Shown piece after piece: positions 27,104-36,606 of a stretch of 64,000 bases of DNA (positions are counted from its first letter, which is position 1; each line of letters begins with the position of its first letter). The position numbers were made by a program, and so were the translations under genes. The DNA lies in contig CABJFQ010000001.1 in assembly GCA_902364975.1 (NCBI GenBank), positions 124,001 to 188,000 on the forward strand. The letters are read 5' to 3'. This stretch comes from Coriobacteriaceae bacterium (GTDB lineage Bacteria > Actinomycetota > Coriobacteriia > Coriobacteriales > Coriobacteriaceae). A model generated the notes under the pieces. That model was not told where the DNA came from and searched no databases. It saw only the letters and a list, made by a program, of their open reading frames with translations.

Positions 27104-27946
27104 CTACAGCACCGCGCACAACACGGCGAGCAACGCCACAGCGGCCGCGTAAACGGCATCGCGCCAGCCAAAGCCGATCCGCGCGGGGGCCGGGTACGTA
27201 CCGGCAAAGCCGCGGCACAGCATGGCCTCGTCCATCGCGCGGCTGCATTCCATCGCCTTGATAAACGTCATGCCCATGATACCCGCCAGCGAGTCGGTGC
27301 GCGAAAAACCCGCAGGCGCACGACCCACGCTGCGCAGCATGACCGATTCGCACAGATCGTGCGCCGTGCGTCCCAGCACCTCGATATGCTTGAGCGCCAT
27401 ATCGAAGGTAAAGATGACCTCGTCGGGCAGGCGCAGCATCTTAAGCGCCGCAGACATGCGACTCCAGGTAAGCGTCCACGAAACGCCCAGCACCAGCGAC
27501 ACATTAATGAAGGTCTTGAGCGCGATCTTGAGCATGGCGCTCGTGGCAGACGCGCCCAGCAGCAGGGCAGGCAGTGCCAGAACCACCGCAAGCCCCGTGG
27601 CGCAGAGCGCCGGTACAAAGGTCGCACGCAGCCCGCGTGCGGGGCGCACCGCGACCAGCACCAACGCGATCGCCGCCATCAGCATCAGGTACAGCGGACT
27701 CTGCGTCAGACACACGCACAGGACGCAGACGAACATCCCCACCAGGCGCACCGGAGCCGAAACGCAAGAAAGGGCGCGGTCGACCATCGACCCGCCCTCG
27801 TGCGCGCCCCCACCCAGGCGAACCCGCTCAAGCAGGCTCGCCAGGTGCAGGACATTCTTTTGCATCACACGATGCCGAGCCCCCGCGGGCTCGTATCGTT
27901 CCTCGGCCGCAAGCCAGCTAGGCAGCTCGGCTATTGCCATGAGCAC
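27104..27946 (-). CDS. nikQ: ECF-type nickel transporter transmembrane protein
   Basis: The 280-residue CbiQ/NikQ-family permease has four or five hydrophobic segments (LVGMFVCVLCVCL, LMAAIALVLVAV, FVPALCATGLAVVLALPALLLG and a C-terminal pair) and cytoplasmic Ala-rich motifs SRAMDEAMLCRGF equivalent to the ARG coupling helices that touch the ATPase. It is the energy-coupling T component. GTG at 27946 with AAGGA 5 bases before is the likely start and overlaps nikM by 29 bases. Confidence 0.86.
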   Translation of the reverse strand: MLMAIAELPSWLAAEERYEPAGARHRVMQKNVLHLASLLERVRLGGGAHEGGSMVDRALSCVSAPVRLVGMFVCVLCVCLTQSPLYLMLMAAIALVLVAVRPARGLRATFVPALCATGLAVVLALPALLLGASATSAMLKIALKTFINVSLVLGVSWTLTWSRMSAALKMLRLPDEVIFTFDMALKHIEVLGRTAHDLCESVMLRSVGRAPAGFSRTDSLAGIMGMTFIKAMECSRAMDEAMLCRGFAGTYPAPARIGFGWRDAVYAAAVALLAVLCAVL

Positions 27947-29003
27947 CGCTTTCCTTGACCGTCAGCGAAATCAGACGGAATGCGATGGTGAGCACCGCCA
28001 CGCCAATCACGCCCGAAAGAATATACATCGCGGCCTGGCCGGCAAAGCCAAGGCCCTGCTCCTCAGAATAGGCCTGCAGATAATCGCCCGTGGGCAGCGC
28101 GTCGGCAAAGGTCGGGGCATCGAGACCGACCGAAGCCTGCAGGCTGTCATCGCCAGCCTCCTGAACGGCGGTCGCGGCGCCCTCGGCGTCCCACTCACCC
28201 CAGGCGTCACCCGTGGCCAGCAGGCCCAGCGGCGTGGCCACGACAAGCACGGCAACCAAGATGAGCGTGGGGACCAGCGAGGTCTTCTTGGCAGCAGCGC
28301 CCTCGGCAGCAAGCTGGCCATCGACGGCCTCGGGCCCGACGATAACGCTCGGCGCCGTCTTCTTGATAAAGCCGTAGATGGCGGCCGTCGCCACGCCCTC
28401 GATCACGCCGGCAACCAGCATATGCGGAATCAACATGGCCGGAATAGCCACGGACAGCGGGAAGGGGCAATACAGCGGCGCGCCCGAAGCGTTGGTAAAG
28501 AGCATCGGCTGAATACCAAACTCGATTGCCGCGCACAGGGCCGCCAGGCACAGGCCGACCCAACCGCTCACGACGGCAGAAACCGAGGTGCCCCAGCTCT
28601 TGTCGTGCAGACGGCTGTTGAGCGCACGGAACACGATAGCAGCGACAAACGGCAGCACAAAGGCCATGTTAAAGCAGTTGGCGCCAAAGGACAGGATGCC
28701 GCCGTCGCCAAACAGCAGTGCCTGTAGCGCCAGCGCGACCGAGACAGCAATGGCCGCGGCCTCCGGGCCCAGCAGCAGCGCGATGAGCGCGCCGCCGACG
28801 GCGTGACCCGTGGTGCCGCCGGGCAGCGGCACGTTGAACATCATGAGCAAGAAGGAAAATGCGGCGCAGATGCCCAGGAAAGCCATGTGCTCGCGATCGA
28901 GCGTGGCACGCACCTTTTTGATGCAGTGGACCCAAACGGGCACCATTGCCACTGCCATGACGGCATCCGTCTGCGGGGACAGATAATTATCTGGAATGTG
29001 CAT
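27918..29003 (-). CDS. nikM: ECF-type nickel transporter substrate-binding protein, NikM with fused NikN-like domain
   Basis: CbiM/NikM proteins bind the metal through an N-terminal Met-His. The 361-residue sequence starts MHIPDNYLSP with that His2, followed by six hydrophobic helices (to about 235), then an extra domain with LVPTLILVAVLVVATPLGLLATGDAWGEWD and a final membrane helix, the NikN/PDGLE type. Fusion of M and N is typical of nickel rather than cobalt systems, where CbiN is separate. A NikR-type palindrome 58 bases upstream supports nickel. The three genes form one operon. Confidence 0.88.
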   Translation of the reverse strand: MHIPDNYLSPQTDAVMAVAMVPVWVHCIKKVRATLDREHMAFLGICAAFSFLLMMFNVPLPGGTTGHAVGGALIALLLGPEAAAIAVSVALALQALLFGDGGILSFGANCFNMAFVLPFVAAIVFRALNSRLHDKSWGTSVSAVVSGWVGLCLAALCAAIEFGIQPMLFTNASGAPLYCPFPLSVAIPAMLIPHMLVAGVIEGVATAAIYGFIKKTAPSVIVGPEAVDGQLAAEGAAAKKTSLVPTLILVAVLVVATPLGLLATGDAWGEWDAEGAATAVQEAGDDSLQASVGLDAPTFADALPTGDYLQAYSEEQGLGFAGQAAMYILSGVIGVAVLTIAFRLISLTVKESGAHGNSRAA

Positions 29004-29060
29004 GCACGCCTCCCGGTTATCGGCGCACAGAATTGCAACGCCGCTTAAATCACCTTGTCA

Positions 29061-29088
29061 GTGTTACGCATTGTAAGATTCGTAACAC
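29061..29088 (-). promoter_or_regulatory. NikR-type operator
   Basis: GTGTTAC-N14-GTAACAC is a perfect 7-base inverted repeat. From published comparative work I recall this spacing and half site as the NikR consensus in Desulfovibrio and Geobacter. It lies 58 bases upstream of nikM, where a repressor would block the promoter when nickel is replete. Confidence 0.75.
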
Positions 29089-29249
29089 GCCGCGGGCTAT
29101 CATAGCAAAACGGCGCGCTGCCGACAAAGCAGCACGCCGTTATGTAATGCGCGTGTCATATATGAAGGCTCAACGGTGCCTTATATCGAGCATAGCGGTC
29201 ACGTAAGACTCGGCGGCAACCACCGCTGACCCATACCCCAGCGCAAGCC

Positions 29250-31703
29250 CTATCCGCGGACCTCGCCGTTTACGCCCTTGCATACCTTGGTGACGATCTT
29301 CTGGTGCGCCTTCTCGACCTCTTCGCTGGTGAGCGTGTGGTCGTCGGAGCGATACGTAAGCGCAAAGGCCATAGACTTCTTGCCCGCTCCGATGCGGATG
29401 GGATCGCGGTAGACGTCGAACAGGCGCACGCCCTCGAGCAGCTTGCCGCCGGCGCTGGTAATGCGGCGCTCAAGATCCTCGCAGGTCACGGAGTTGTCGA
29501 CCACGATAGCAAGGTCGTGCTCAACGGCCGGATACTGCGAGAACTCGCGGTAGTTCTCCTGGTTGCGGGCGCCCTTGATCAGCTTGTCCAGATCGAGCTC
29601 AAAGGCAACGACGACCTCGTCGATGCCCATCGCCTCGCGCGCCTTGGGGTGAATCTCGCCGACCCAGCCCAGCACGGTGCCGCCGGACAGAACCTCGGCC
29701 GCACGACCCGGCTGCAAGAAAGCGTAGCCCTCGCCCTCGACGGGACGGAAGCGAACCTTCTCGATGCGCAGCTGGGCGAGCAGCTCCTCGACAATGCCCT
29801 TGCCAAAGAAGAAGCGCAGCTTGCGGTACTTCATATTCCAGGACCGCTCGCTCCACTGGCCCGAGAGCACGCCCGCCACGGACTTGGTCTCCTTGGGCAG
29901 GCTGGCGTTCTCGCGACCGTGGAACAAGCTGCCGACCTCGTACAGGTGCACGTTGGGCGTGCCGTGGGCCTCGTTGTAGGCCACGGACTGCAGCAGGCCC
30001 GGCAGCAGCGAACGACGCATCTCGGTCTGCTCGGCCACCAGCGGGTTCATGAGCACCACGGGGCAACCGCGGCCCTCGGTGGACATGCCGATCTTCTCCA
30101 GGTCGCCCGGGGCGGCAAAGCCAAAGGTCGTGGTCTCGTTGAGGCCGCAGGCGCGCAGGATCTCGCCGACCTTACGGGTGAGCTTCTGCTCGCGGGTCAA
30201 GCCGCCAATATGGTTCTTGGCAGCCGGGATGGTCGCCGTCACGCGGCCCATGCCCCACAGGCGCAGGACCTCCTCGATCAGATCGATCTCGCGCGGCAGG
30301 TCGGGACGGAAGCTCGGCGGGGTGACCATAAAGTCCTCGCCGTCGAGCTCGACGGTGCAGCCCAGGCGGGTGAGCGAGCGCTCGATAAAGTCGGGCTCGA
30401 TGTCGGCGCCGCAGATGGCATGCACGCGGGCCAGACGCAGCTTAATGCTGTCGATGGTTTTGGGCGCGGGGAAAACGTCGACGTAGCCGGGAGCAACCTC
30501 GCCGCCGGCGATCTCCTCGATCAGCGCGCACGTGACGTTGGCGACATCCACGCAGCCGGTCTCGTCGACCTGGCGCTCAAAGCGAATGGAGGCATCGGAG
30601 ATCAGCGACAGGTCGCGGCTGGTGTGCGAAGTGCGACCGGCGTTGAAGCAGGCACTCTCGACCATCACGTCGACGGTGTCGTCCTCGATCTCGGAATCCA
30701 TGCCGCCCATAACGCCGGCCAGCGCCACGGGGCGCTCGCCGTCGGTGATGAGGCCCATGCCGGCGTCGAGCACGCGCTCCTCGCCGTCGAGGGTCGTAAA
30801 CTTCTCGTCCTGTTGGGCGGCGCGAACCACCACGCGACGATGGCCATCGCGCTCGGCAAAGGTGTCCAGGTCAAAGGCGTGCAGCGGCTGACCGGTGAGC
30901 ATCATCACATAGTTGGTGATGTCGACGATGTTGTTGTGCGGGCGCACGCCCAGGGCGTTGAGGCGCTTGACCATCCAGTCGGGCGAGGGGCCGACCTTCA
31001 CGTTGCGCACGATGCGGGCGACGTAGCGGTCGCACAGGCCCTCGTCGGCGATCTCGACGGAAAGCTCGTCGTCGGTCGCGCGGCCAGTCTCGGCCTTGAT
31101 GGCGGGCAGCTCAACGTGGAAATCGCGGTCGAAGATGGCGCCGGTCTCGCGGGCCATGCCGATCATGGACAGGCAGTCGGGGCGGTTGGGCGTGATCTCG
31201 CAGTCGAGCACGGTGTCGCTCGAGCCAACATACTCGGCAAACGGCATGCCGCAGGGCGTATCCTCGGGCAGGATCATAATGCCGGAGTGGTCGCCGCCCA
31301 GGCCGAGCTCGCGCGCGGAGCAGTTCATGCCCATGGATACGACGCCGCGAAGCTTGCTCTTCTTGATCTTGACGTCGCCGGGCAGGACAGCGCCAATCAT
31401 GGCCGTGACGATGTGGTCGCCGGCCTCGAAGTTCTGCGCGCCACAGACGATCTGCAGCGGAGCGGGATTGCCGTCGGCGTCGAGATTCTTGTCGCCCACA
31501 TCGACCGAGCACACATACATATGGTCGCTATCGGGATGCGGGGTCTTGGTGAGCACCTTGGCAGTCACCACGTGGTCGAAGGACTCGCCCACGGTGTCGA
31601 TCGCCTCGACCTCGGTGCCGGTACGGATATATTCGTCCGAAAGGGTCTTGGGATCCTCCGGAATATCGATCATGGTCTTGAGCCAGTCGTAAGAAACGCG
31701 CAT
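29250..31703 (-). CDS. pheT: Phenylalanyl-tRNA synthetase beta subunit
   Basis: The beta chain of the heterotetrameric enzyme. The 817-residue protein includes the tRNA-binding EMAP-like domain near the N terminus (residues about 40-150, KVLTKTPHPDSDHMYVCSVDVG), B3/4 editing domain (about 215-390), B5 domain (about 410-480), the catalytic-like core and a C-terminal ferredoxin-fold anticodon-binding domain. AAAGGAG precedes the ATG by 9 bases. It is 63 bases after pheS and under the T-box. Confidence 0.95.
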   Translation of the reverse strand: MRVSYDWLKTMIDIPEDPKTLSDEYIRTGTEVEAIDTVGESFDHVVTAKVLTKTPHPDSDHMYVCSVDVGDKNLDADGNPAPLQIVCGAQNFEAGDHIVTAMIGAVLPGDVKIKKSKLRGVVSMGMNCSARELGLGGDHSGIMILPEDTPCGMPFAEYVGSSDTVLDCEITPNRPDCLSMIGMARETGAIFDRDFHVELPAIKAETGRATDDELSVEIADEGLCDRYVARIVRNVKVGPSPDWMVKRLNALGVRPHNNIVDITNYVMMLTGQPLHAFDLDTFAERDGHRRVVVRAAQQDEKFTTLDGEERVLDAGMGLITDGERPVALAGVMGGMDSEIEDDTVDVMVESACFNAGRTSHTSRDLSLISDASIRFERQVDETGCVDVANVTCALIEEIAGGEVAPGYVDVFPAPKTIDSIKLRLARVHAICGADIEPDFIERSLTRLGCTVELDGEDFMVTPPSFRPDLPREIDLIEEVLRLWGMGRVTATIPAAKNHIGGLTREQKLTRKVGEILRACGLNETTTFGFAAPGDLEKIGMSTEGRGCPVVLMNPLVAEQTEMRRSLLPGLLQSVAYNEAHGTPNVHLYEVGSLFHGRENASLPKETKSVAGVLSGQWSERSWNMKYRKLRFFFGKGIVEELLAQLRIEKVRFRPVEGEGYAFLQPGRAAEVLSGGTVLGWVGEIHPKAREAMGIDEVVVAFELDLDKLIKGARNQENYREFSQYPAVEHDLAIVVDNSVTCEDLERRITSAGGKLLEGVRLFDVYRDPIRIGAGKKSMAFALTYRSDDHTLTSEEVEKAHQKIVTKVCKGVNGEVRG

Positions 31704-31766
31704 ATAACTGGTCTCCTTTCATAAATGCGGCTTTGAGCCGGAAACTGCAACTAAGAAGAAAGCGTT

Positions 31767-32843
31767 CTAGAACTGGTTCAAGAACCTCATGTCGCCCGTC
31801 ATCAACGTGCGCAGGTCGGGCAGGTCGTAGCGCAAGGCCGCGACGCGCTCGGCGCCAATGCCAAAGGCGAAGCCGGTGTACTTCTCGGGGTCGATGCCAC
31901 AGTTGATCAGGACGTTGGGGTCGACCATGCCGCAGCCCAGAATCTCGATCCAGCCGCTGTGCTTGCAGAAGTTGCAGCCCTTGCCGCCGCACACGTGGCA
32001 GCTCACGTCCACCTCGCAGGAAGGCTCGGTGAAGGGGAAGAAGTGCGGGCGGTAGCGCGTCTTGCGATCCTCGCCAAACATGCACTTAACAAAGTAGTCG
32101 AGCGTGCCCTTAAGATCGCCAAAGGTGATGCCCTCGTCGACGACCAGGCCCTCGATCTGGTTGAACTGCGGCAGGTGGCAGGCGTCGGCCGTGTCGGGAC
32201 GATAGACGGTGCCCGGGCAGATCATGTAGATGGGCGGCTTTTGCGACTCCATGGTGTGGATCTGCACGCCCGAGGTCTGGGTGCGCAGCAGTACGTCGGA
32301 CTCGCCATGGGCATGCGCCTCGGGGTGCGCGACGCTGCCGGGGTTGTTGTCGACCACGTAGAAGGTATCGCGGGCCGAGCGGCTCGGGTGATCCATGGGG
32401 GCGTTGAGCGCGGTGAAGTTGTAGTAGGAGGTGTCGACCATGGGGCCGGACTCAACGGTGTAGCCGATGCCGCAGAAGATGTCCTCGGCCTCCTCGATGA
32501 TCTGCTTGATCAGGTGCTGGTGACCGATCTGCGGACGGATGCCCGGCAGCGTGATGTCGACGGCGTCGTGCTCGAGTGCGTGCTTGAGGGCGGCGGCCTT
32601 CATCTCGGTGGTGCGCTCGTCGAGCATGCCCTCGATCAGCTGGCGCATCTCGTTGGCGCGCTTGCCCATCACGGGACGATCCTCGGGGGCGAGCTTGCCC
32701 ATCATGCGCATCAGGCCGGTGATGCGGCCCTTGCGGCCGAGCAGCTCAACGCGCGCGGCCTCGAGCTTTGCGGCGTCGTCGGCGCCTGCGACGAGCTCCT
32801 TGGCCTCTTCCTCGAGTTTGACCAGATCATCAATCAGACTCAT
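31767..32843 (-). CDS. pheS: Phenylalanyl-tRNA synthetase alpha subunit
   Basis: The catalytic alpha subunit, 358 residues from the ATG at 32843, preceded by AGGGAAGAC. A coiled-coil N terminus (MSLIDDLVKLEEEAKELVAGADDAAKLEAARVELLG) is followed by the class II core with GIRPQIGHQHLIKQ, ESGPMVDTSYYNFTALN, HPSRSARDTFYV, TSGVQIHTM and GFAFGIGAERVAALRY (motif 3). A longer frame to 33026 runs into the T-box and is unlikely. It is the first gene of a pheST operon. Confidence 0.95.
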   Translation of the reverse strand: MSLIDDLVKLEEEAKELVAGADDAAKLEAARVELLGRKGRITGLMRMMGKLAPEDRPVMGKRANEMRQLIEGMLDERTTEMKAAALKHALEHDAVDITLPGIRPQIGHQHLIKQIIEEAEDIFCGIGYTVESGPMVDTSYYNFTALNAPMDHPSRSARDTFYVVDNNPGSVAHPEAHAHGESDVLLRTQTSGVQIHTMESQKPPIYMICPGTVYRPDTADACHLPQFNQIEGLVVDEGITFGDLKGTLDYFVKCMFGEDRKTRYRPHFFPFTEPSCEVDVSCHVCGGKGCNFCKHSGWIEILGCGMVDPNVLINCGIDPEKYTGFAFGIGAERVAALRYDLPDLRTLMTGDMRFLNQF

Positions 32844-32934
32844 GTCTTCCCTTTCGTCTCTCGCGCTCCCCGCTTGCCGAGGCGGCTGCCACCGTCTGAC
32901 GTTGCGAAAACGCGGCCCGGTTCGGTAACAAAAA

Positions 32935-33233
32935 ACCGTCCTCGGGCATGTGCATTGCCCAAGGACGGTTGAATTCCGCGGTACCACCTTGTTTGACCCG
33001 GCGGATGTCTGGCCCGCCGCGCCCACTCTTTGCCCCTTGTCGCGAGGCTCACGGCTTCCCTACTGGGGACATCGCCGCCACTGGCCGCGCGCCCGTTGAG
33101 GTTGCTGCTCGGGAGTGAACGCTTGGCCCTTGCCACCGCAGGAAGGCTTGCAGCCCATGACCTTCCCTCTCTTGCCGGCGACGCGGCGGGCAAAACCCTC
33201 TCCGTCAACGCATTGGGCTATAGGATAGCACAT
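32935..33233 (-). promoter_or_regulatory. T-box riboswitch of pheST
   Basis: On the minus strand the T-box sequence GGTGGTACCGCGG (32976-32988) is followed by a strong terminator (32935-32970, AACCGTCC with GGACGGTT and a T run). Upstream G+C-rich sequence could form stem I; a TTC at 33117-33119 is a candidate phenylalanine specifier. Uncharged tRNA-Phe would favour the antiterminator. The 5' limit is approximate. Remaining gap sequence before the M32 gene shows no further gene. Confidence 0.85.
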
Positions 33234-33348
33234 TGTGTGGGCGCATCGCCGCGTTCCATTTTGTTCGTGCTGGGTACAAGGCAAGTAGCTGTGCAAACTG
33301 GCCGTGCGCCTATCCGTGGTGCTCGGCTCGCGAGATCAAGGATATGGT

Positions 33349-34923
33349 ATGGGAAAGAAGCACGATAAGAAGGCCGAGCCCGCAGCGGGCAAGACGCCCA
33401 AAGGCATGAAGGTCGATAAGGCCGTCAAGAAATTCCGCAAGCTCGAGGGCAAGCTGTGGACCCGCGAGTACCTGCTCAAGATTGCCGAGTTTGACGGCGC
33501 GACCATTGCCCCCGCCAACGGCGCCGCAGCGCGCGCCGACGCCATGGGCACCCTTGCCGGCGAGCATCATAAGCTCCTGACCAGCGAAAAGTCTGTCGAA
33601 CTTGTGCGCTCGCTGGCACGCGAAACCGTCGCCGGCGGCAAGATCGACGACCCGCAGCTGCTCGACGAGATCCGCGTGCTCGGCCGCGACCAGCGCGAGG
33701 CAAGCGTTATTCCCACCGAGGAGGCCGAGGCCTGGACCAGGCTCACCTGCGAGGCCGACGCCGTGTGGCACAAAGCCAAGACGGCTAATGACTGGGCGAG
33801 CTTTGAGCCCTATGTGGATAGAATCGTCGCCCAACTCAAGCATCAGGCCGAGCTCATGGACCCCAAGCGCGACCCATACGATGTTTGGCTCGGCCAGTAC
33901 GAGCGCGGCCTTTCCGCCAAGAGCTTCGATGCGTTTTGCGATGAGGTCAAGGCGACGGTCGTGCCGCTCGTGCACGCCATCGGCGAGCGCGGCCAGCAGC
34001 CCGCTGCCGACTTTTTGCACGCCCGCGTGCCCGAGGCCGCCCAGCGCGCCATGAGCTTCGACCTTATGAAGCTCGTCGGCCTGGACCTGAACGACACCAC
34101 GCTTGCCTTTACCGAGCACCCGTTTAGCGAGGGCTTTGCCGTGGGCGACGCGCGCATCGCGACGCACATCTACGAGGACGACTGCATCTCCAACGTCTAC
34201 AGCATCATCCACGAGGCGGGCCACGCCATGTACGAGTTAGGCGTCAATCCTGCCTATGCGCGCACCTGTCTTGAAGGTGGCACCTCCATGGGCATCCACG
34301 AGAGCCAGAGCCGCTTCTTTGAGAACACCGTGGGTCGCAGCCGCGCCTTTATGGGCCCGCTGCTCGAGGTGCTACGCCGTCACGCGCCCGAGGTCTATGG
34401 CAGTGTGGACGAGGATACGCTCTACCGCGCCGTGAACATCGCACGGCCGTCGCTGATCCGCACCGAGGCGGACGAGCTCACTTATCCGCTGCACGTTATG
34501 GTGCGCTACGAGATCGAGCGCATGCTGTTTGCCGGCGAGGCCACGGCCAAGGACATCCCCGCGCTTTGGAATCGCTTTATGGATGAGTACCTGGGCATTC
34601 CCGTTCCCGACGACACGCACGGCTGCCTGCAGGATACGCACTGGAGCGGTGGCTCGTTTGGCTACTTCCCCACGTATGCGCTGGGTAGCGCCTACGACGC
34701 TATGTTTGTGCCGGCCATGTGCCGCGACGGCGTCGACCTTACCGGTGCCTGCGCGAGCGGCGATTTGGCGCCCGTCCGTGCCTGGCTGGGCGAGCACATT
34801 TGGCAGTGGGGCCGCGCCAAAGACGCGCCGGAACTCATCAAGGGCGCCTGCGGTATGGCCTTTGACGCCCGTTACTACTGCAGCTACCTGCAGGACAAGT
34901 TCACCACGCTGTACGGGCTGTAA
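33349..34923 (+). CDS. M32 family metallocarboxypeptidase
   Basis: M32 enzymes remove C-terminal residues and are typically cytoplasmic, thermostable proteins of about 500 residues. This 524-residue protein has the HEXXH site as IIHEAGHAMYELG, followed by GIHESQSRFFENTVGRS, which supplies the third ligand region and is diagnostic of M32. A Lys-rich N-terminal extension (MGKKHDKKAEPAAGKTPKGMKVDKAVKKF) is a local addition. ATG 33349 has AAGGA 7 bases upstream. It is monocistronic with its own terminator. Confidence 0.92.
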   Translation: MGKKHDKKAEPAAGKTPKGMKVDKAVKKFRKLEGKLWTREYLLKIAEFDGATIAPANGAAARADAMGTLAGEHHKLLTSEKSVELVRSLARETVAGGKIDDPQLLDEIRVLGRDQREASVIPTEEAEAWTRLTCEADAVWHKAKTANDWASFEPYVDRIVAQLKHQAELMDPKRDPYDVWLGQYERGLSAKSFDAFCDEVKATVVPLVHAIGERGQQPAADFLHARVPEAAQRAMSFDLMKLVGLDLNDTTLAFTEHPFSEGFAVGDARIATHIYEDDCISNVYSIIHEAGHAMYELGVNPAYARTCLEGGTSMGIHESQSRFFENTVGRSRAFMGPLLEVLRRHAPEVYGSVDEDTLYRAVNIARPSLIRTEADELTYPLHVMVRYEIERMLFAGEATAKDIPALWNRFMDEYLGIPVPDDTHGCLQDTHWSGGSFGYFPTYALGSAYDAMFVPAMCRDGVDLTGACASGDLAPVRAWLGEHIWQWGRAKDAPELIKGACGMAFDARYYCSYLQDKFTTLYGL

Positions 34924-34949
34924 AGCTTAGGCAACACGCCAACGCAAAA

Positions 34950-34987
34950 GGGGCGCCGCGGGTTGGTTCCGCGGCGCCCCCCTTTTT
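34950..34987 (+). terminator. Terminator of the M32 gene
   Basis: GGGGCGCCGCGG pairs with CCGCGGCGCCCC around a short loop and is followed by five T. Confidence 0.9.
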
Positions 34988-35030
34988 CCACCTAGTCATT
35001 GGGGATGTTCTTAAACGTCTAGGTTGACGC

Positions 35031-35195
35031 CGATGTTCTGGAAACGTCAGCGAAAACGACCCCAAGCGAGCAAGGTGACGTGAAATGAAAGGGCGCTGAC
35101 CTTCTGGTCGCGCCCTTGAAATTGAACGTCAGATTGCCGCTTGGGGCCGTTTGCAGCGTCGAGCAGTTACGCGGTTTGGGAAACCGCGTAACTAC
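35031..35195. ncRNA. Candidate structured element A (three nested stems plus hairpin)
   Basis: Stem P1 pairs 35056-35068 with 35138-35150; P2 pairs 35077-35081 with 35126-35130; P3 pairs 35089-35096 and 35098-35101 with their complements up to 35117 around loop TTCT. A further perfect 13-base hairpin (35165-35193) touches the glmM stop on the minus strand. The same fold with changed but still paired bases occurs at 61257-61466. Conserved unpaired runs include AGCGAGCAAGGTG, AGATTGCCGCT and GCAGCGTCGA. The strand is unknown: it follows glmM on the minus strand and the M32 terminator on the plus strand. Confidence 0.7.
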
Positions 35196-36523
35196 AGAGC
35201 CTCGAGTGCAGCGGCGATGCGCTTCATGGCGGCGTCGGCGGCCGATTGGTCCGGAGCCTCAGCCAGCACGCGAATCACCGACTCGGTTCCGCTCTTGCGC
35301 ACGAGCACGCGGCCCTCGCCCGCCAGCGCGGCCTCGGCCTCGGCGATCGCATCCTGCACGCCCATGTTCTCGAGCGCGGCATCCTTGTCGGCCACGCGCA
35401 CGGCAACCTGCGCTTGCGGCAGCAGCTTGCACGGAGCCGTGAGCTGCGAGAGCGTCTCGCGCTCGGCGCGAATCACTTCCATTACGCGCAGCGAGGTCAT
35501 GATGCCGTCGCCCGTGCGCTCGATATCGCCAAAGATCGTATGACCCGTCTGCTCGCCGCCCAGGCTGTAGCCGCCCTCGCGCATCTTGGCATACACGTGA
35601 CGGTCGCCCACGCCGCTGGTCACGGCGCTCAGGCCGGCAAGCTCCAGCGACTTGACCAGGCCAAAGTTGCTGGCAATCGTCGGCACCACGGTACCGCCCG
35701 AAAGGCGACCGTGCTTGTTCAGGTACACGCCGCACACGTACAGGATCTGGTCGCCATCGACCACGCGGCCGCGCTCGTCCACGGCCAGGCAGCGGTCGGC
35801 ATCGCCGTCGTAGGCAAAGCCCACGTCCAGGCCCTGCTCCACCACGTGGCGCTGCAAACGCTCCATATGCGTGGAGCCGCAGTCGACGTTGATGTTAAAG
35901 CCATCAGGCGCGGCGTTGATCACGCGCACATCGGCGCCCAGCGCGTCGAACACCGGCTTGGCCACCGAGGACGCCGAGCCGTTGGCGCAGTCGATGCCGA
36001 TTTTGACACCCTGCAGCGAAAAGTTCGCGCTTGCGATGAGCGAAGCAATATAGCGGTTGCGGCCCTGCATATAGTCCACCGTGGCGCCAATGTGGTTGCC
36101 CGTTGCCAGCGGAACTTCGCTCTTACCATCGATATAGTCCTCGATGAGCTCCAGCACGTCCTCGTCCATCTTAAAGCCGTCGCTGTTGACGAGCTTAATG
36201 CCGTTATCGCAAAACGGGTTGTGGCTCGCGCTGATCATGATGCCGCAATCGAAGCAGCCCTCCACGGTCTGATGCGCCACGCCCGGCGTTGGAATCACGT
36301 GCAGCATATATGCGTCCGCGCCGCTCGCGACCAAGCCACTCACCAGCGCCGCCTCGAACATGTAGCTCGAGCGACGCGTGTCCTTGCCCACGATGACGCG
36401 TGCCTTGCGCTCGCGGTTGGCGCCGTAATACCAGCCCACAAAACGACCAATCTTATAAGCGTGCTCTACCGTCAGCCCAACATTGGCCTCACCGCGAAAG
36501 CCGTCGGTGCCAAAGTACTTCAT
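35192..36523 (-). CDS. glmM: Phosphoglucosamine mutase
   Basis: GlmM interconverts glucosamine-6-phosphate and glucosamine-1-phosphate for peptidoglycan precursor synthesis. The 443-residue protein has KYFGTDGFRGEAN at the N terminus, GIMISASHNPFCDNGIK with the catalytic phosphoserine (Ser of SASHNP), the Mg2+ loop DGDADRCLAVD, and GGEQTGHTIFGD for sugar binding, with a C-terminal RKSGTESVIRV phosphate-binding loop. GGAGAGCGC precedes the ATG. It stands alone between an element and a terminator. Confidence 0.95.
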   Translation of the reverse strand: MKYFGTDGFRGEANVGLTVEHAYKIGRFVGWYYGANRERKARVIVGKDTRRSSYMFEAALVSGLVASGADAYMLHVIPTPGVAHQTVEGCFDCGIMISASHNPFCDNGIKLVNSDGFKMDEDVLELIEDYIDGKSEVPLATGNHIGATVDYMQGRNRYIASLIASANFSLQGVKIGIDCANGSASSVAKPVFDALGADVRVINAAPDGFNINVDCGSTHMERLQRHVVEQGLDVGFAYDGDADRCLAVDERGRVVDGDQILYVCGVYLNKHGRLSGGTVVPTIASNFGLVKSLELAGLSAVTSGVGDRHVYAKMREGGYSLGGEQTGHTIFGDIERTGDGIMTSLRVMEVIRAERETLSQLTAPCKLLPQAQVAVRVADKDAALENMGVQDAIAEAEAALAGEGRVLVRKSGTESVIRVLAEAPDQSAADAAMKRIAAALEAL

Positions 36524-36540
36524 GCGCTCTCCTTACAAAA

Positions 36541-36570
36541 TAGGGGCGAACAGATTGTCTGTCCGCCCCA
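36541..36570 (-). terminator. Terminator after the DUF4012 gene
   Basis: GGGGCG and ACAGA arms pair with TCTGT and CGCCCC; on the minus strand the stem is followed by TATTTTG. It lies 37 bases past the DUF4012 stop. Confidence 0.7.
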
Positions 36571-36606
36571 AAATGGTACTCGATTATCTGCGCTACCAGA
36601 AAAACC

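Noticed and set aside
29004..29249. Cobalamin riboswitch before the metal transporter genes
   Set aside because: No B12-box or matching stem is seen; the NikR-type palindrome accounts for regulation.
29304..31724. Plus-strand frame of 806 codons opposite pheT
   Set aside because: Same cause: codon-phase shadow of pheT.
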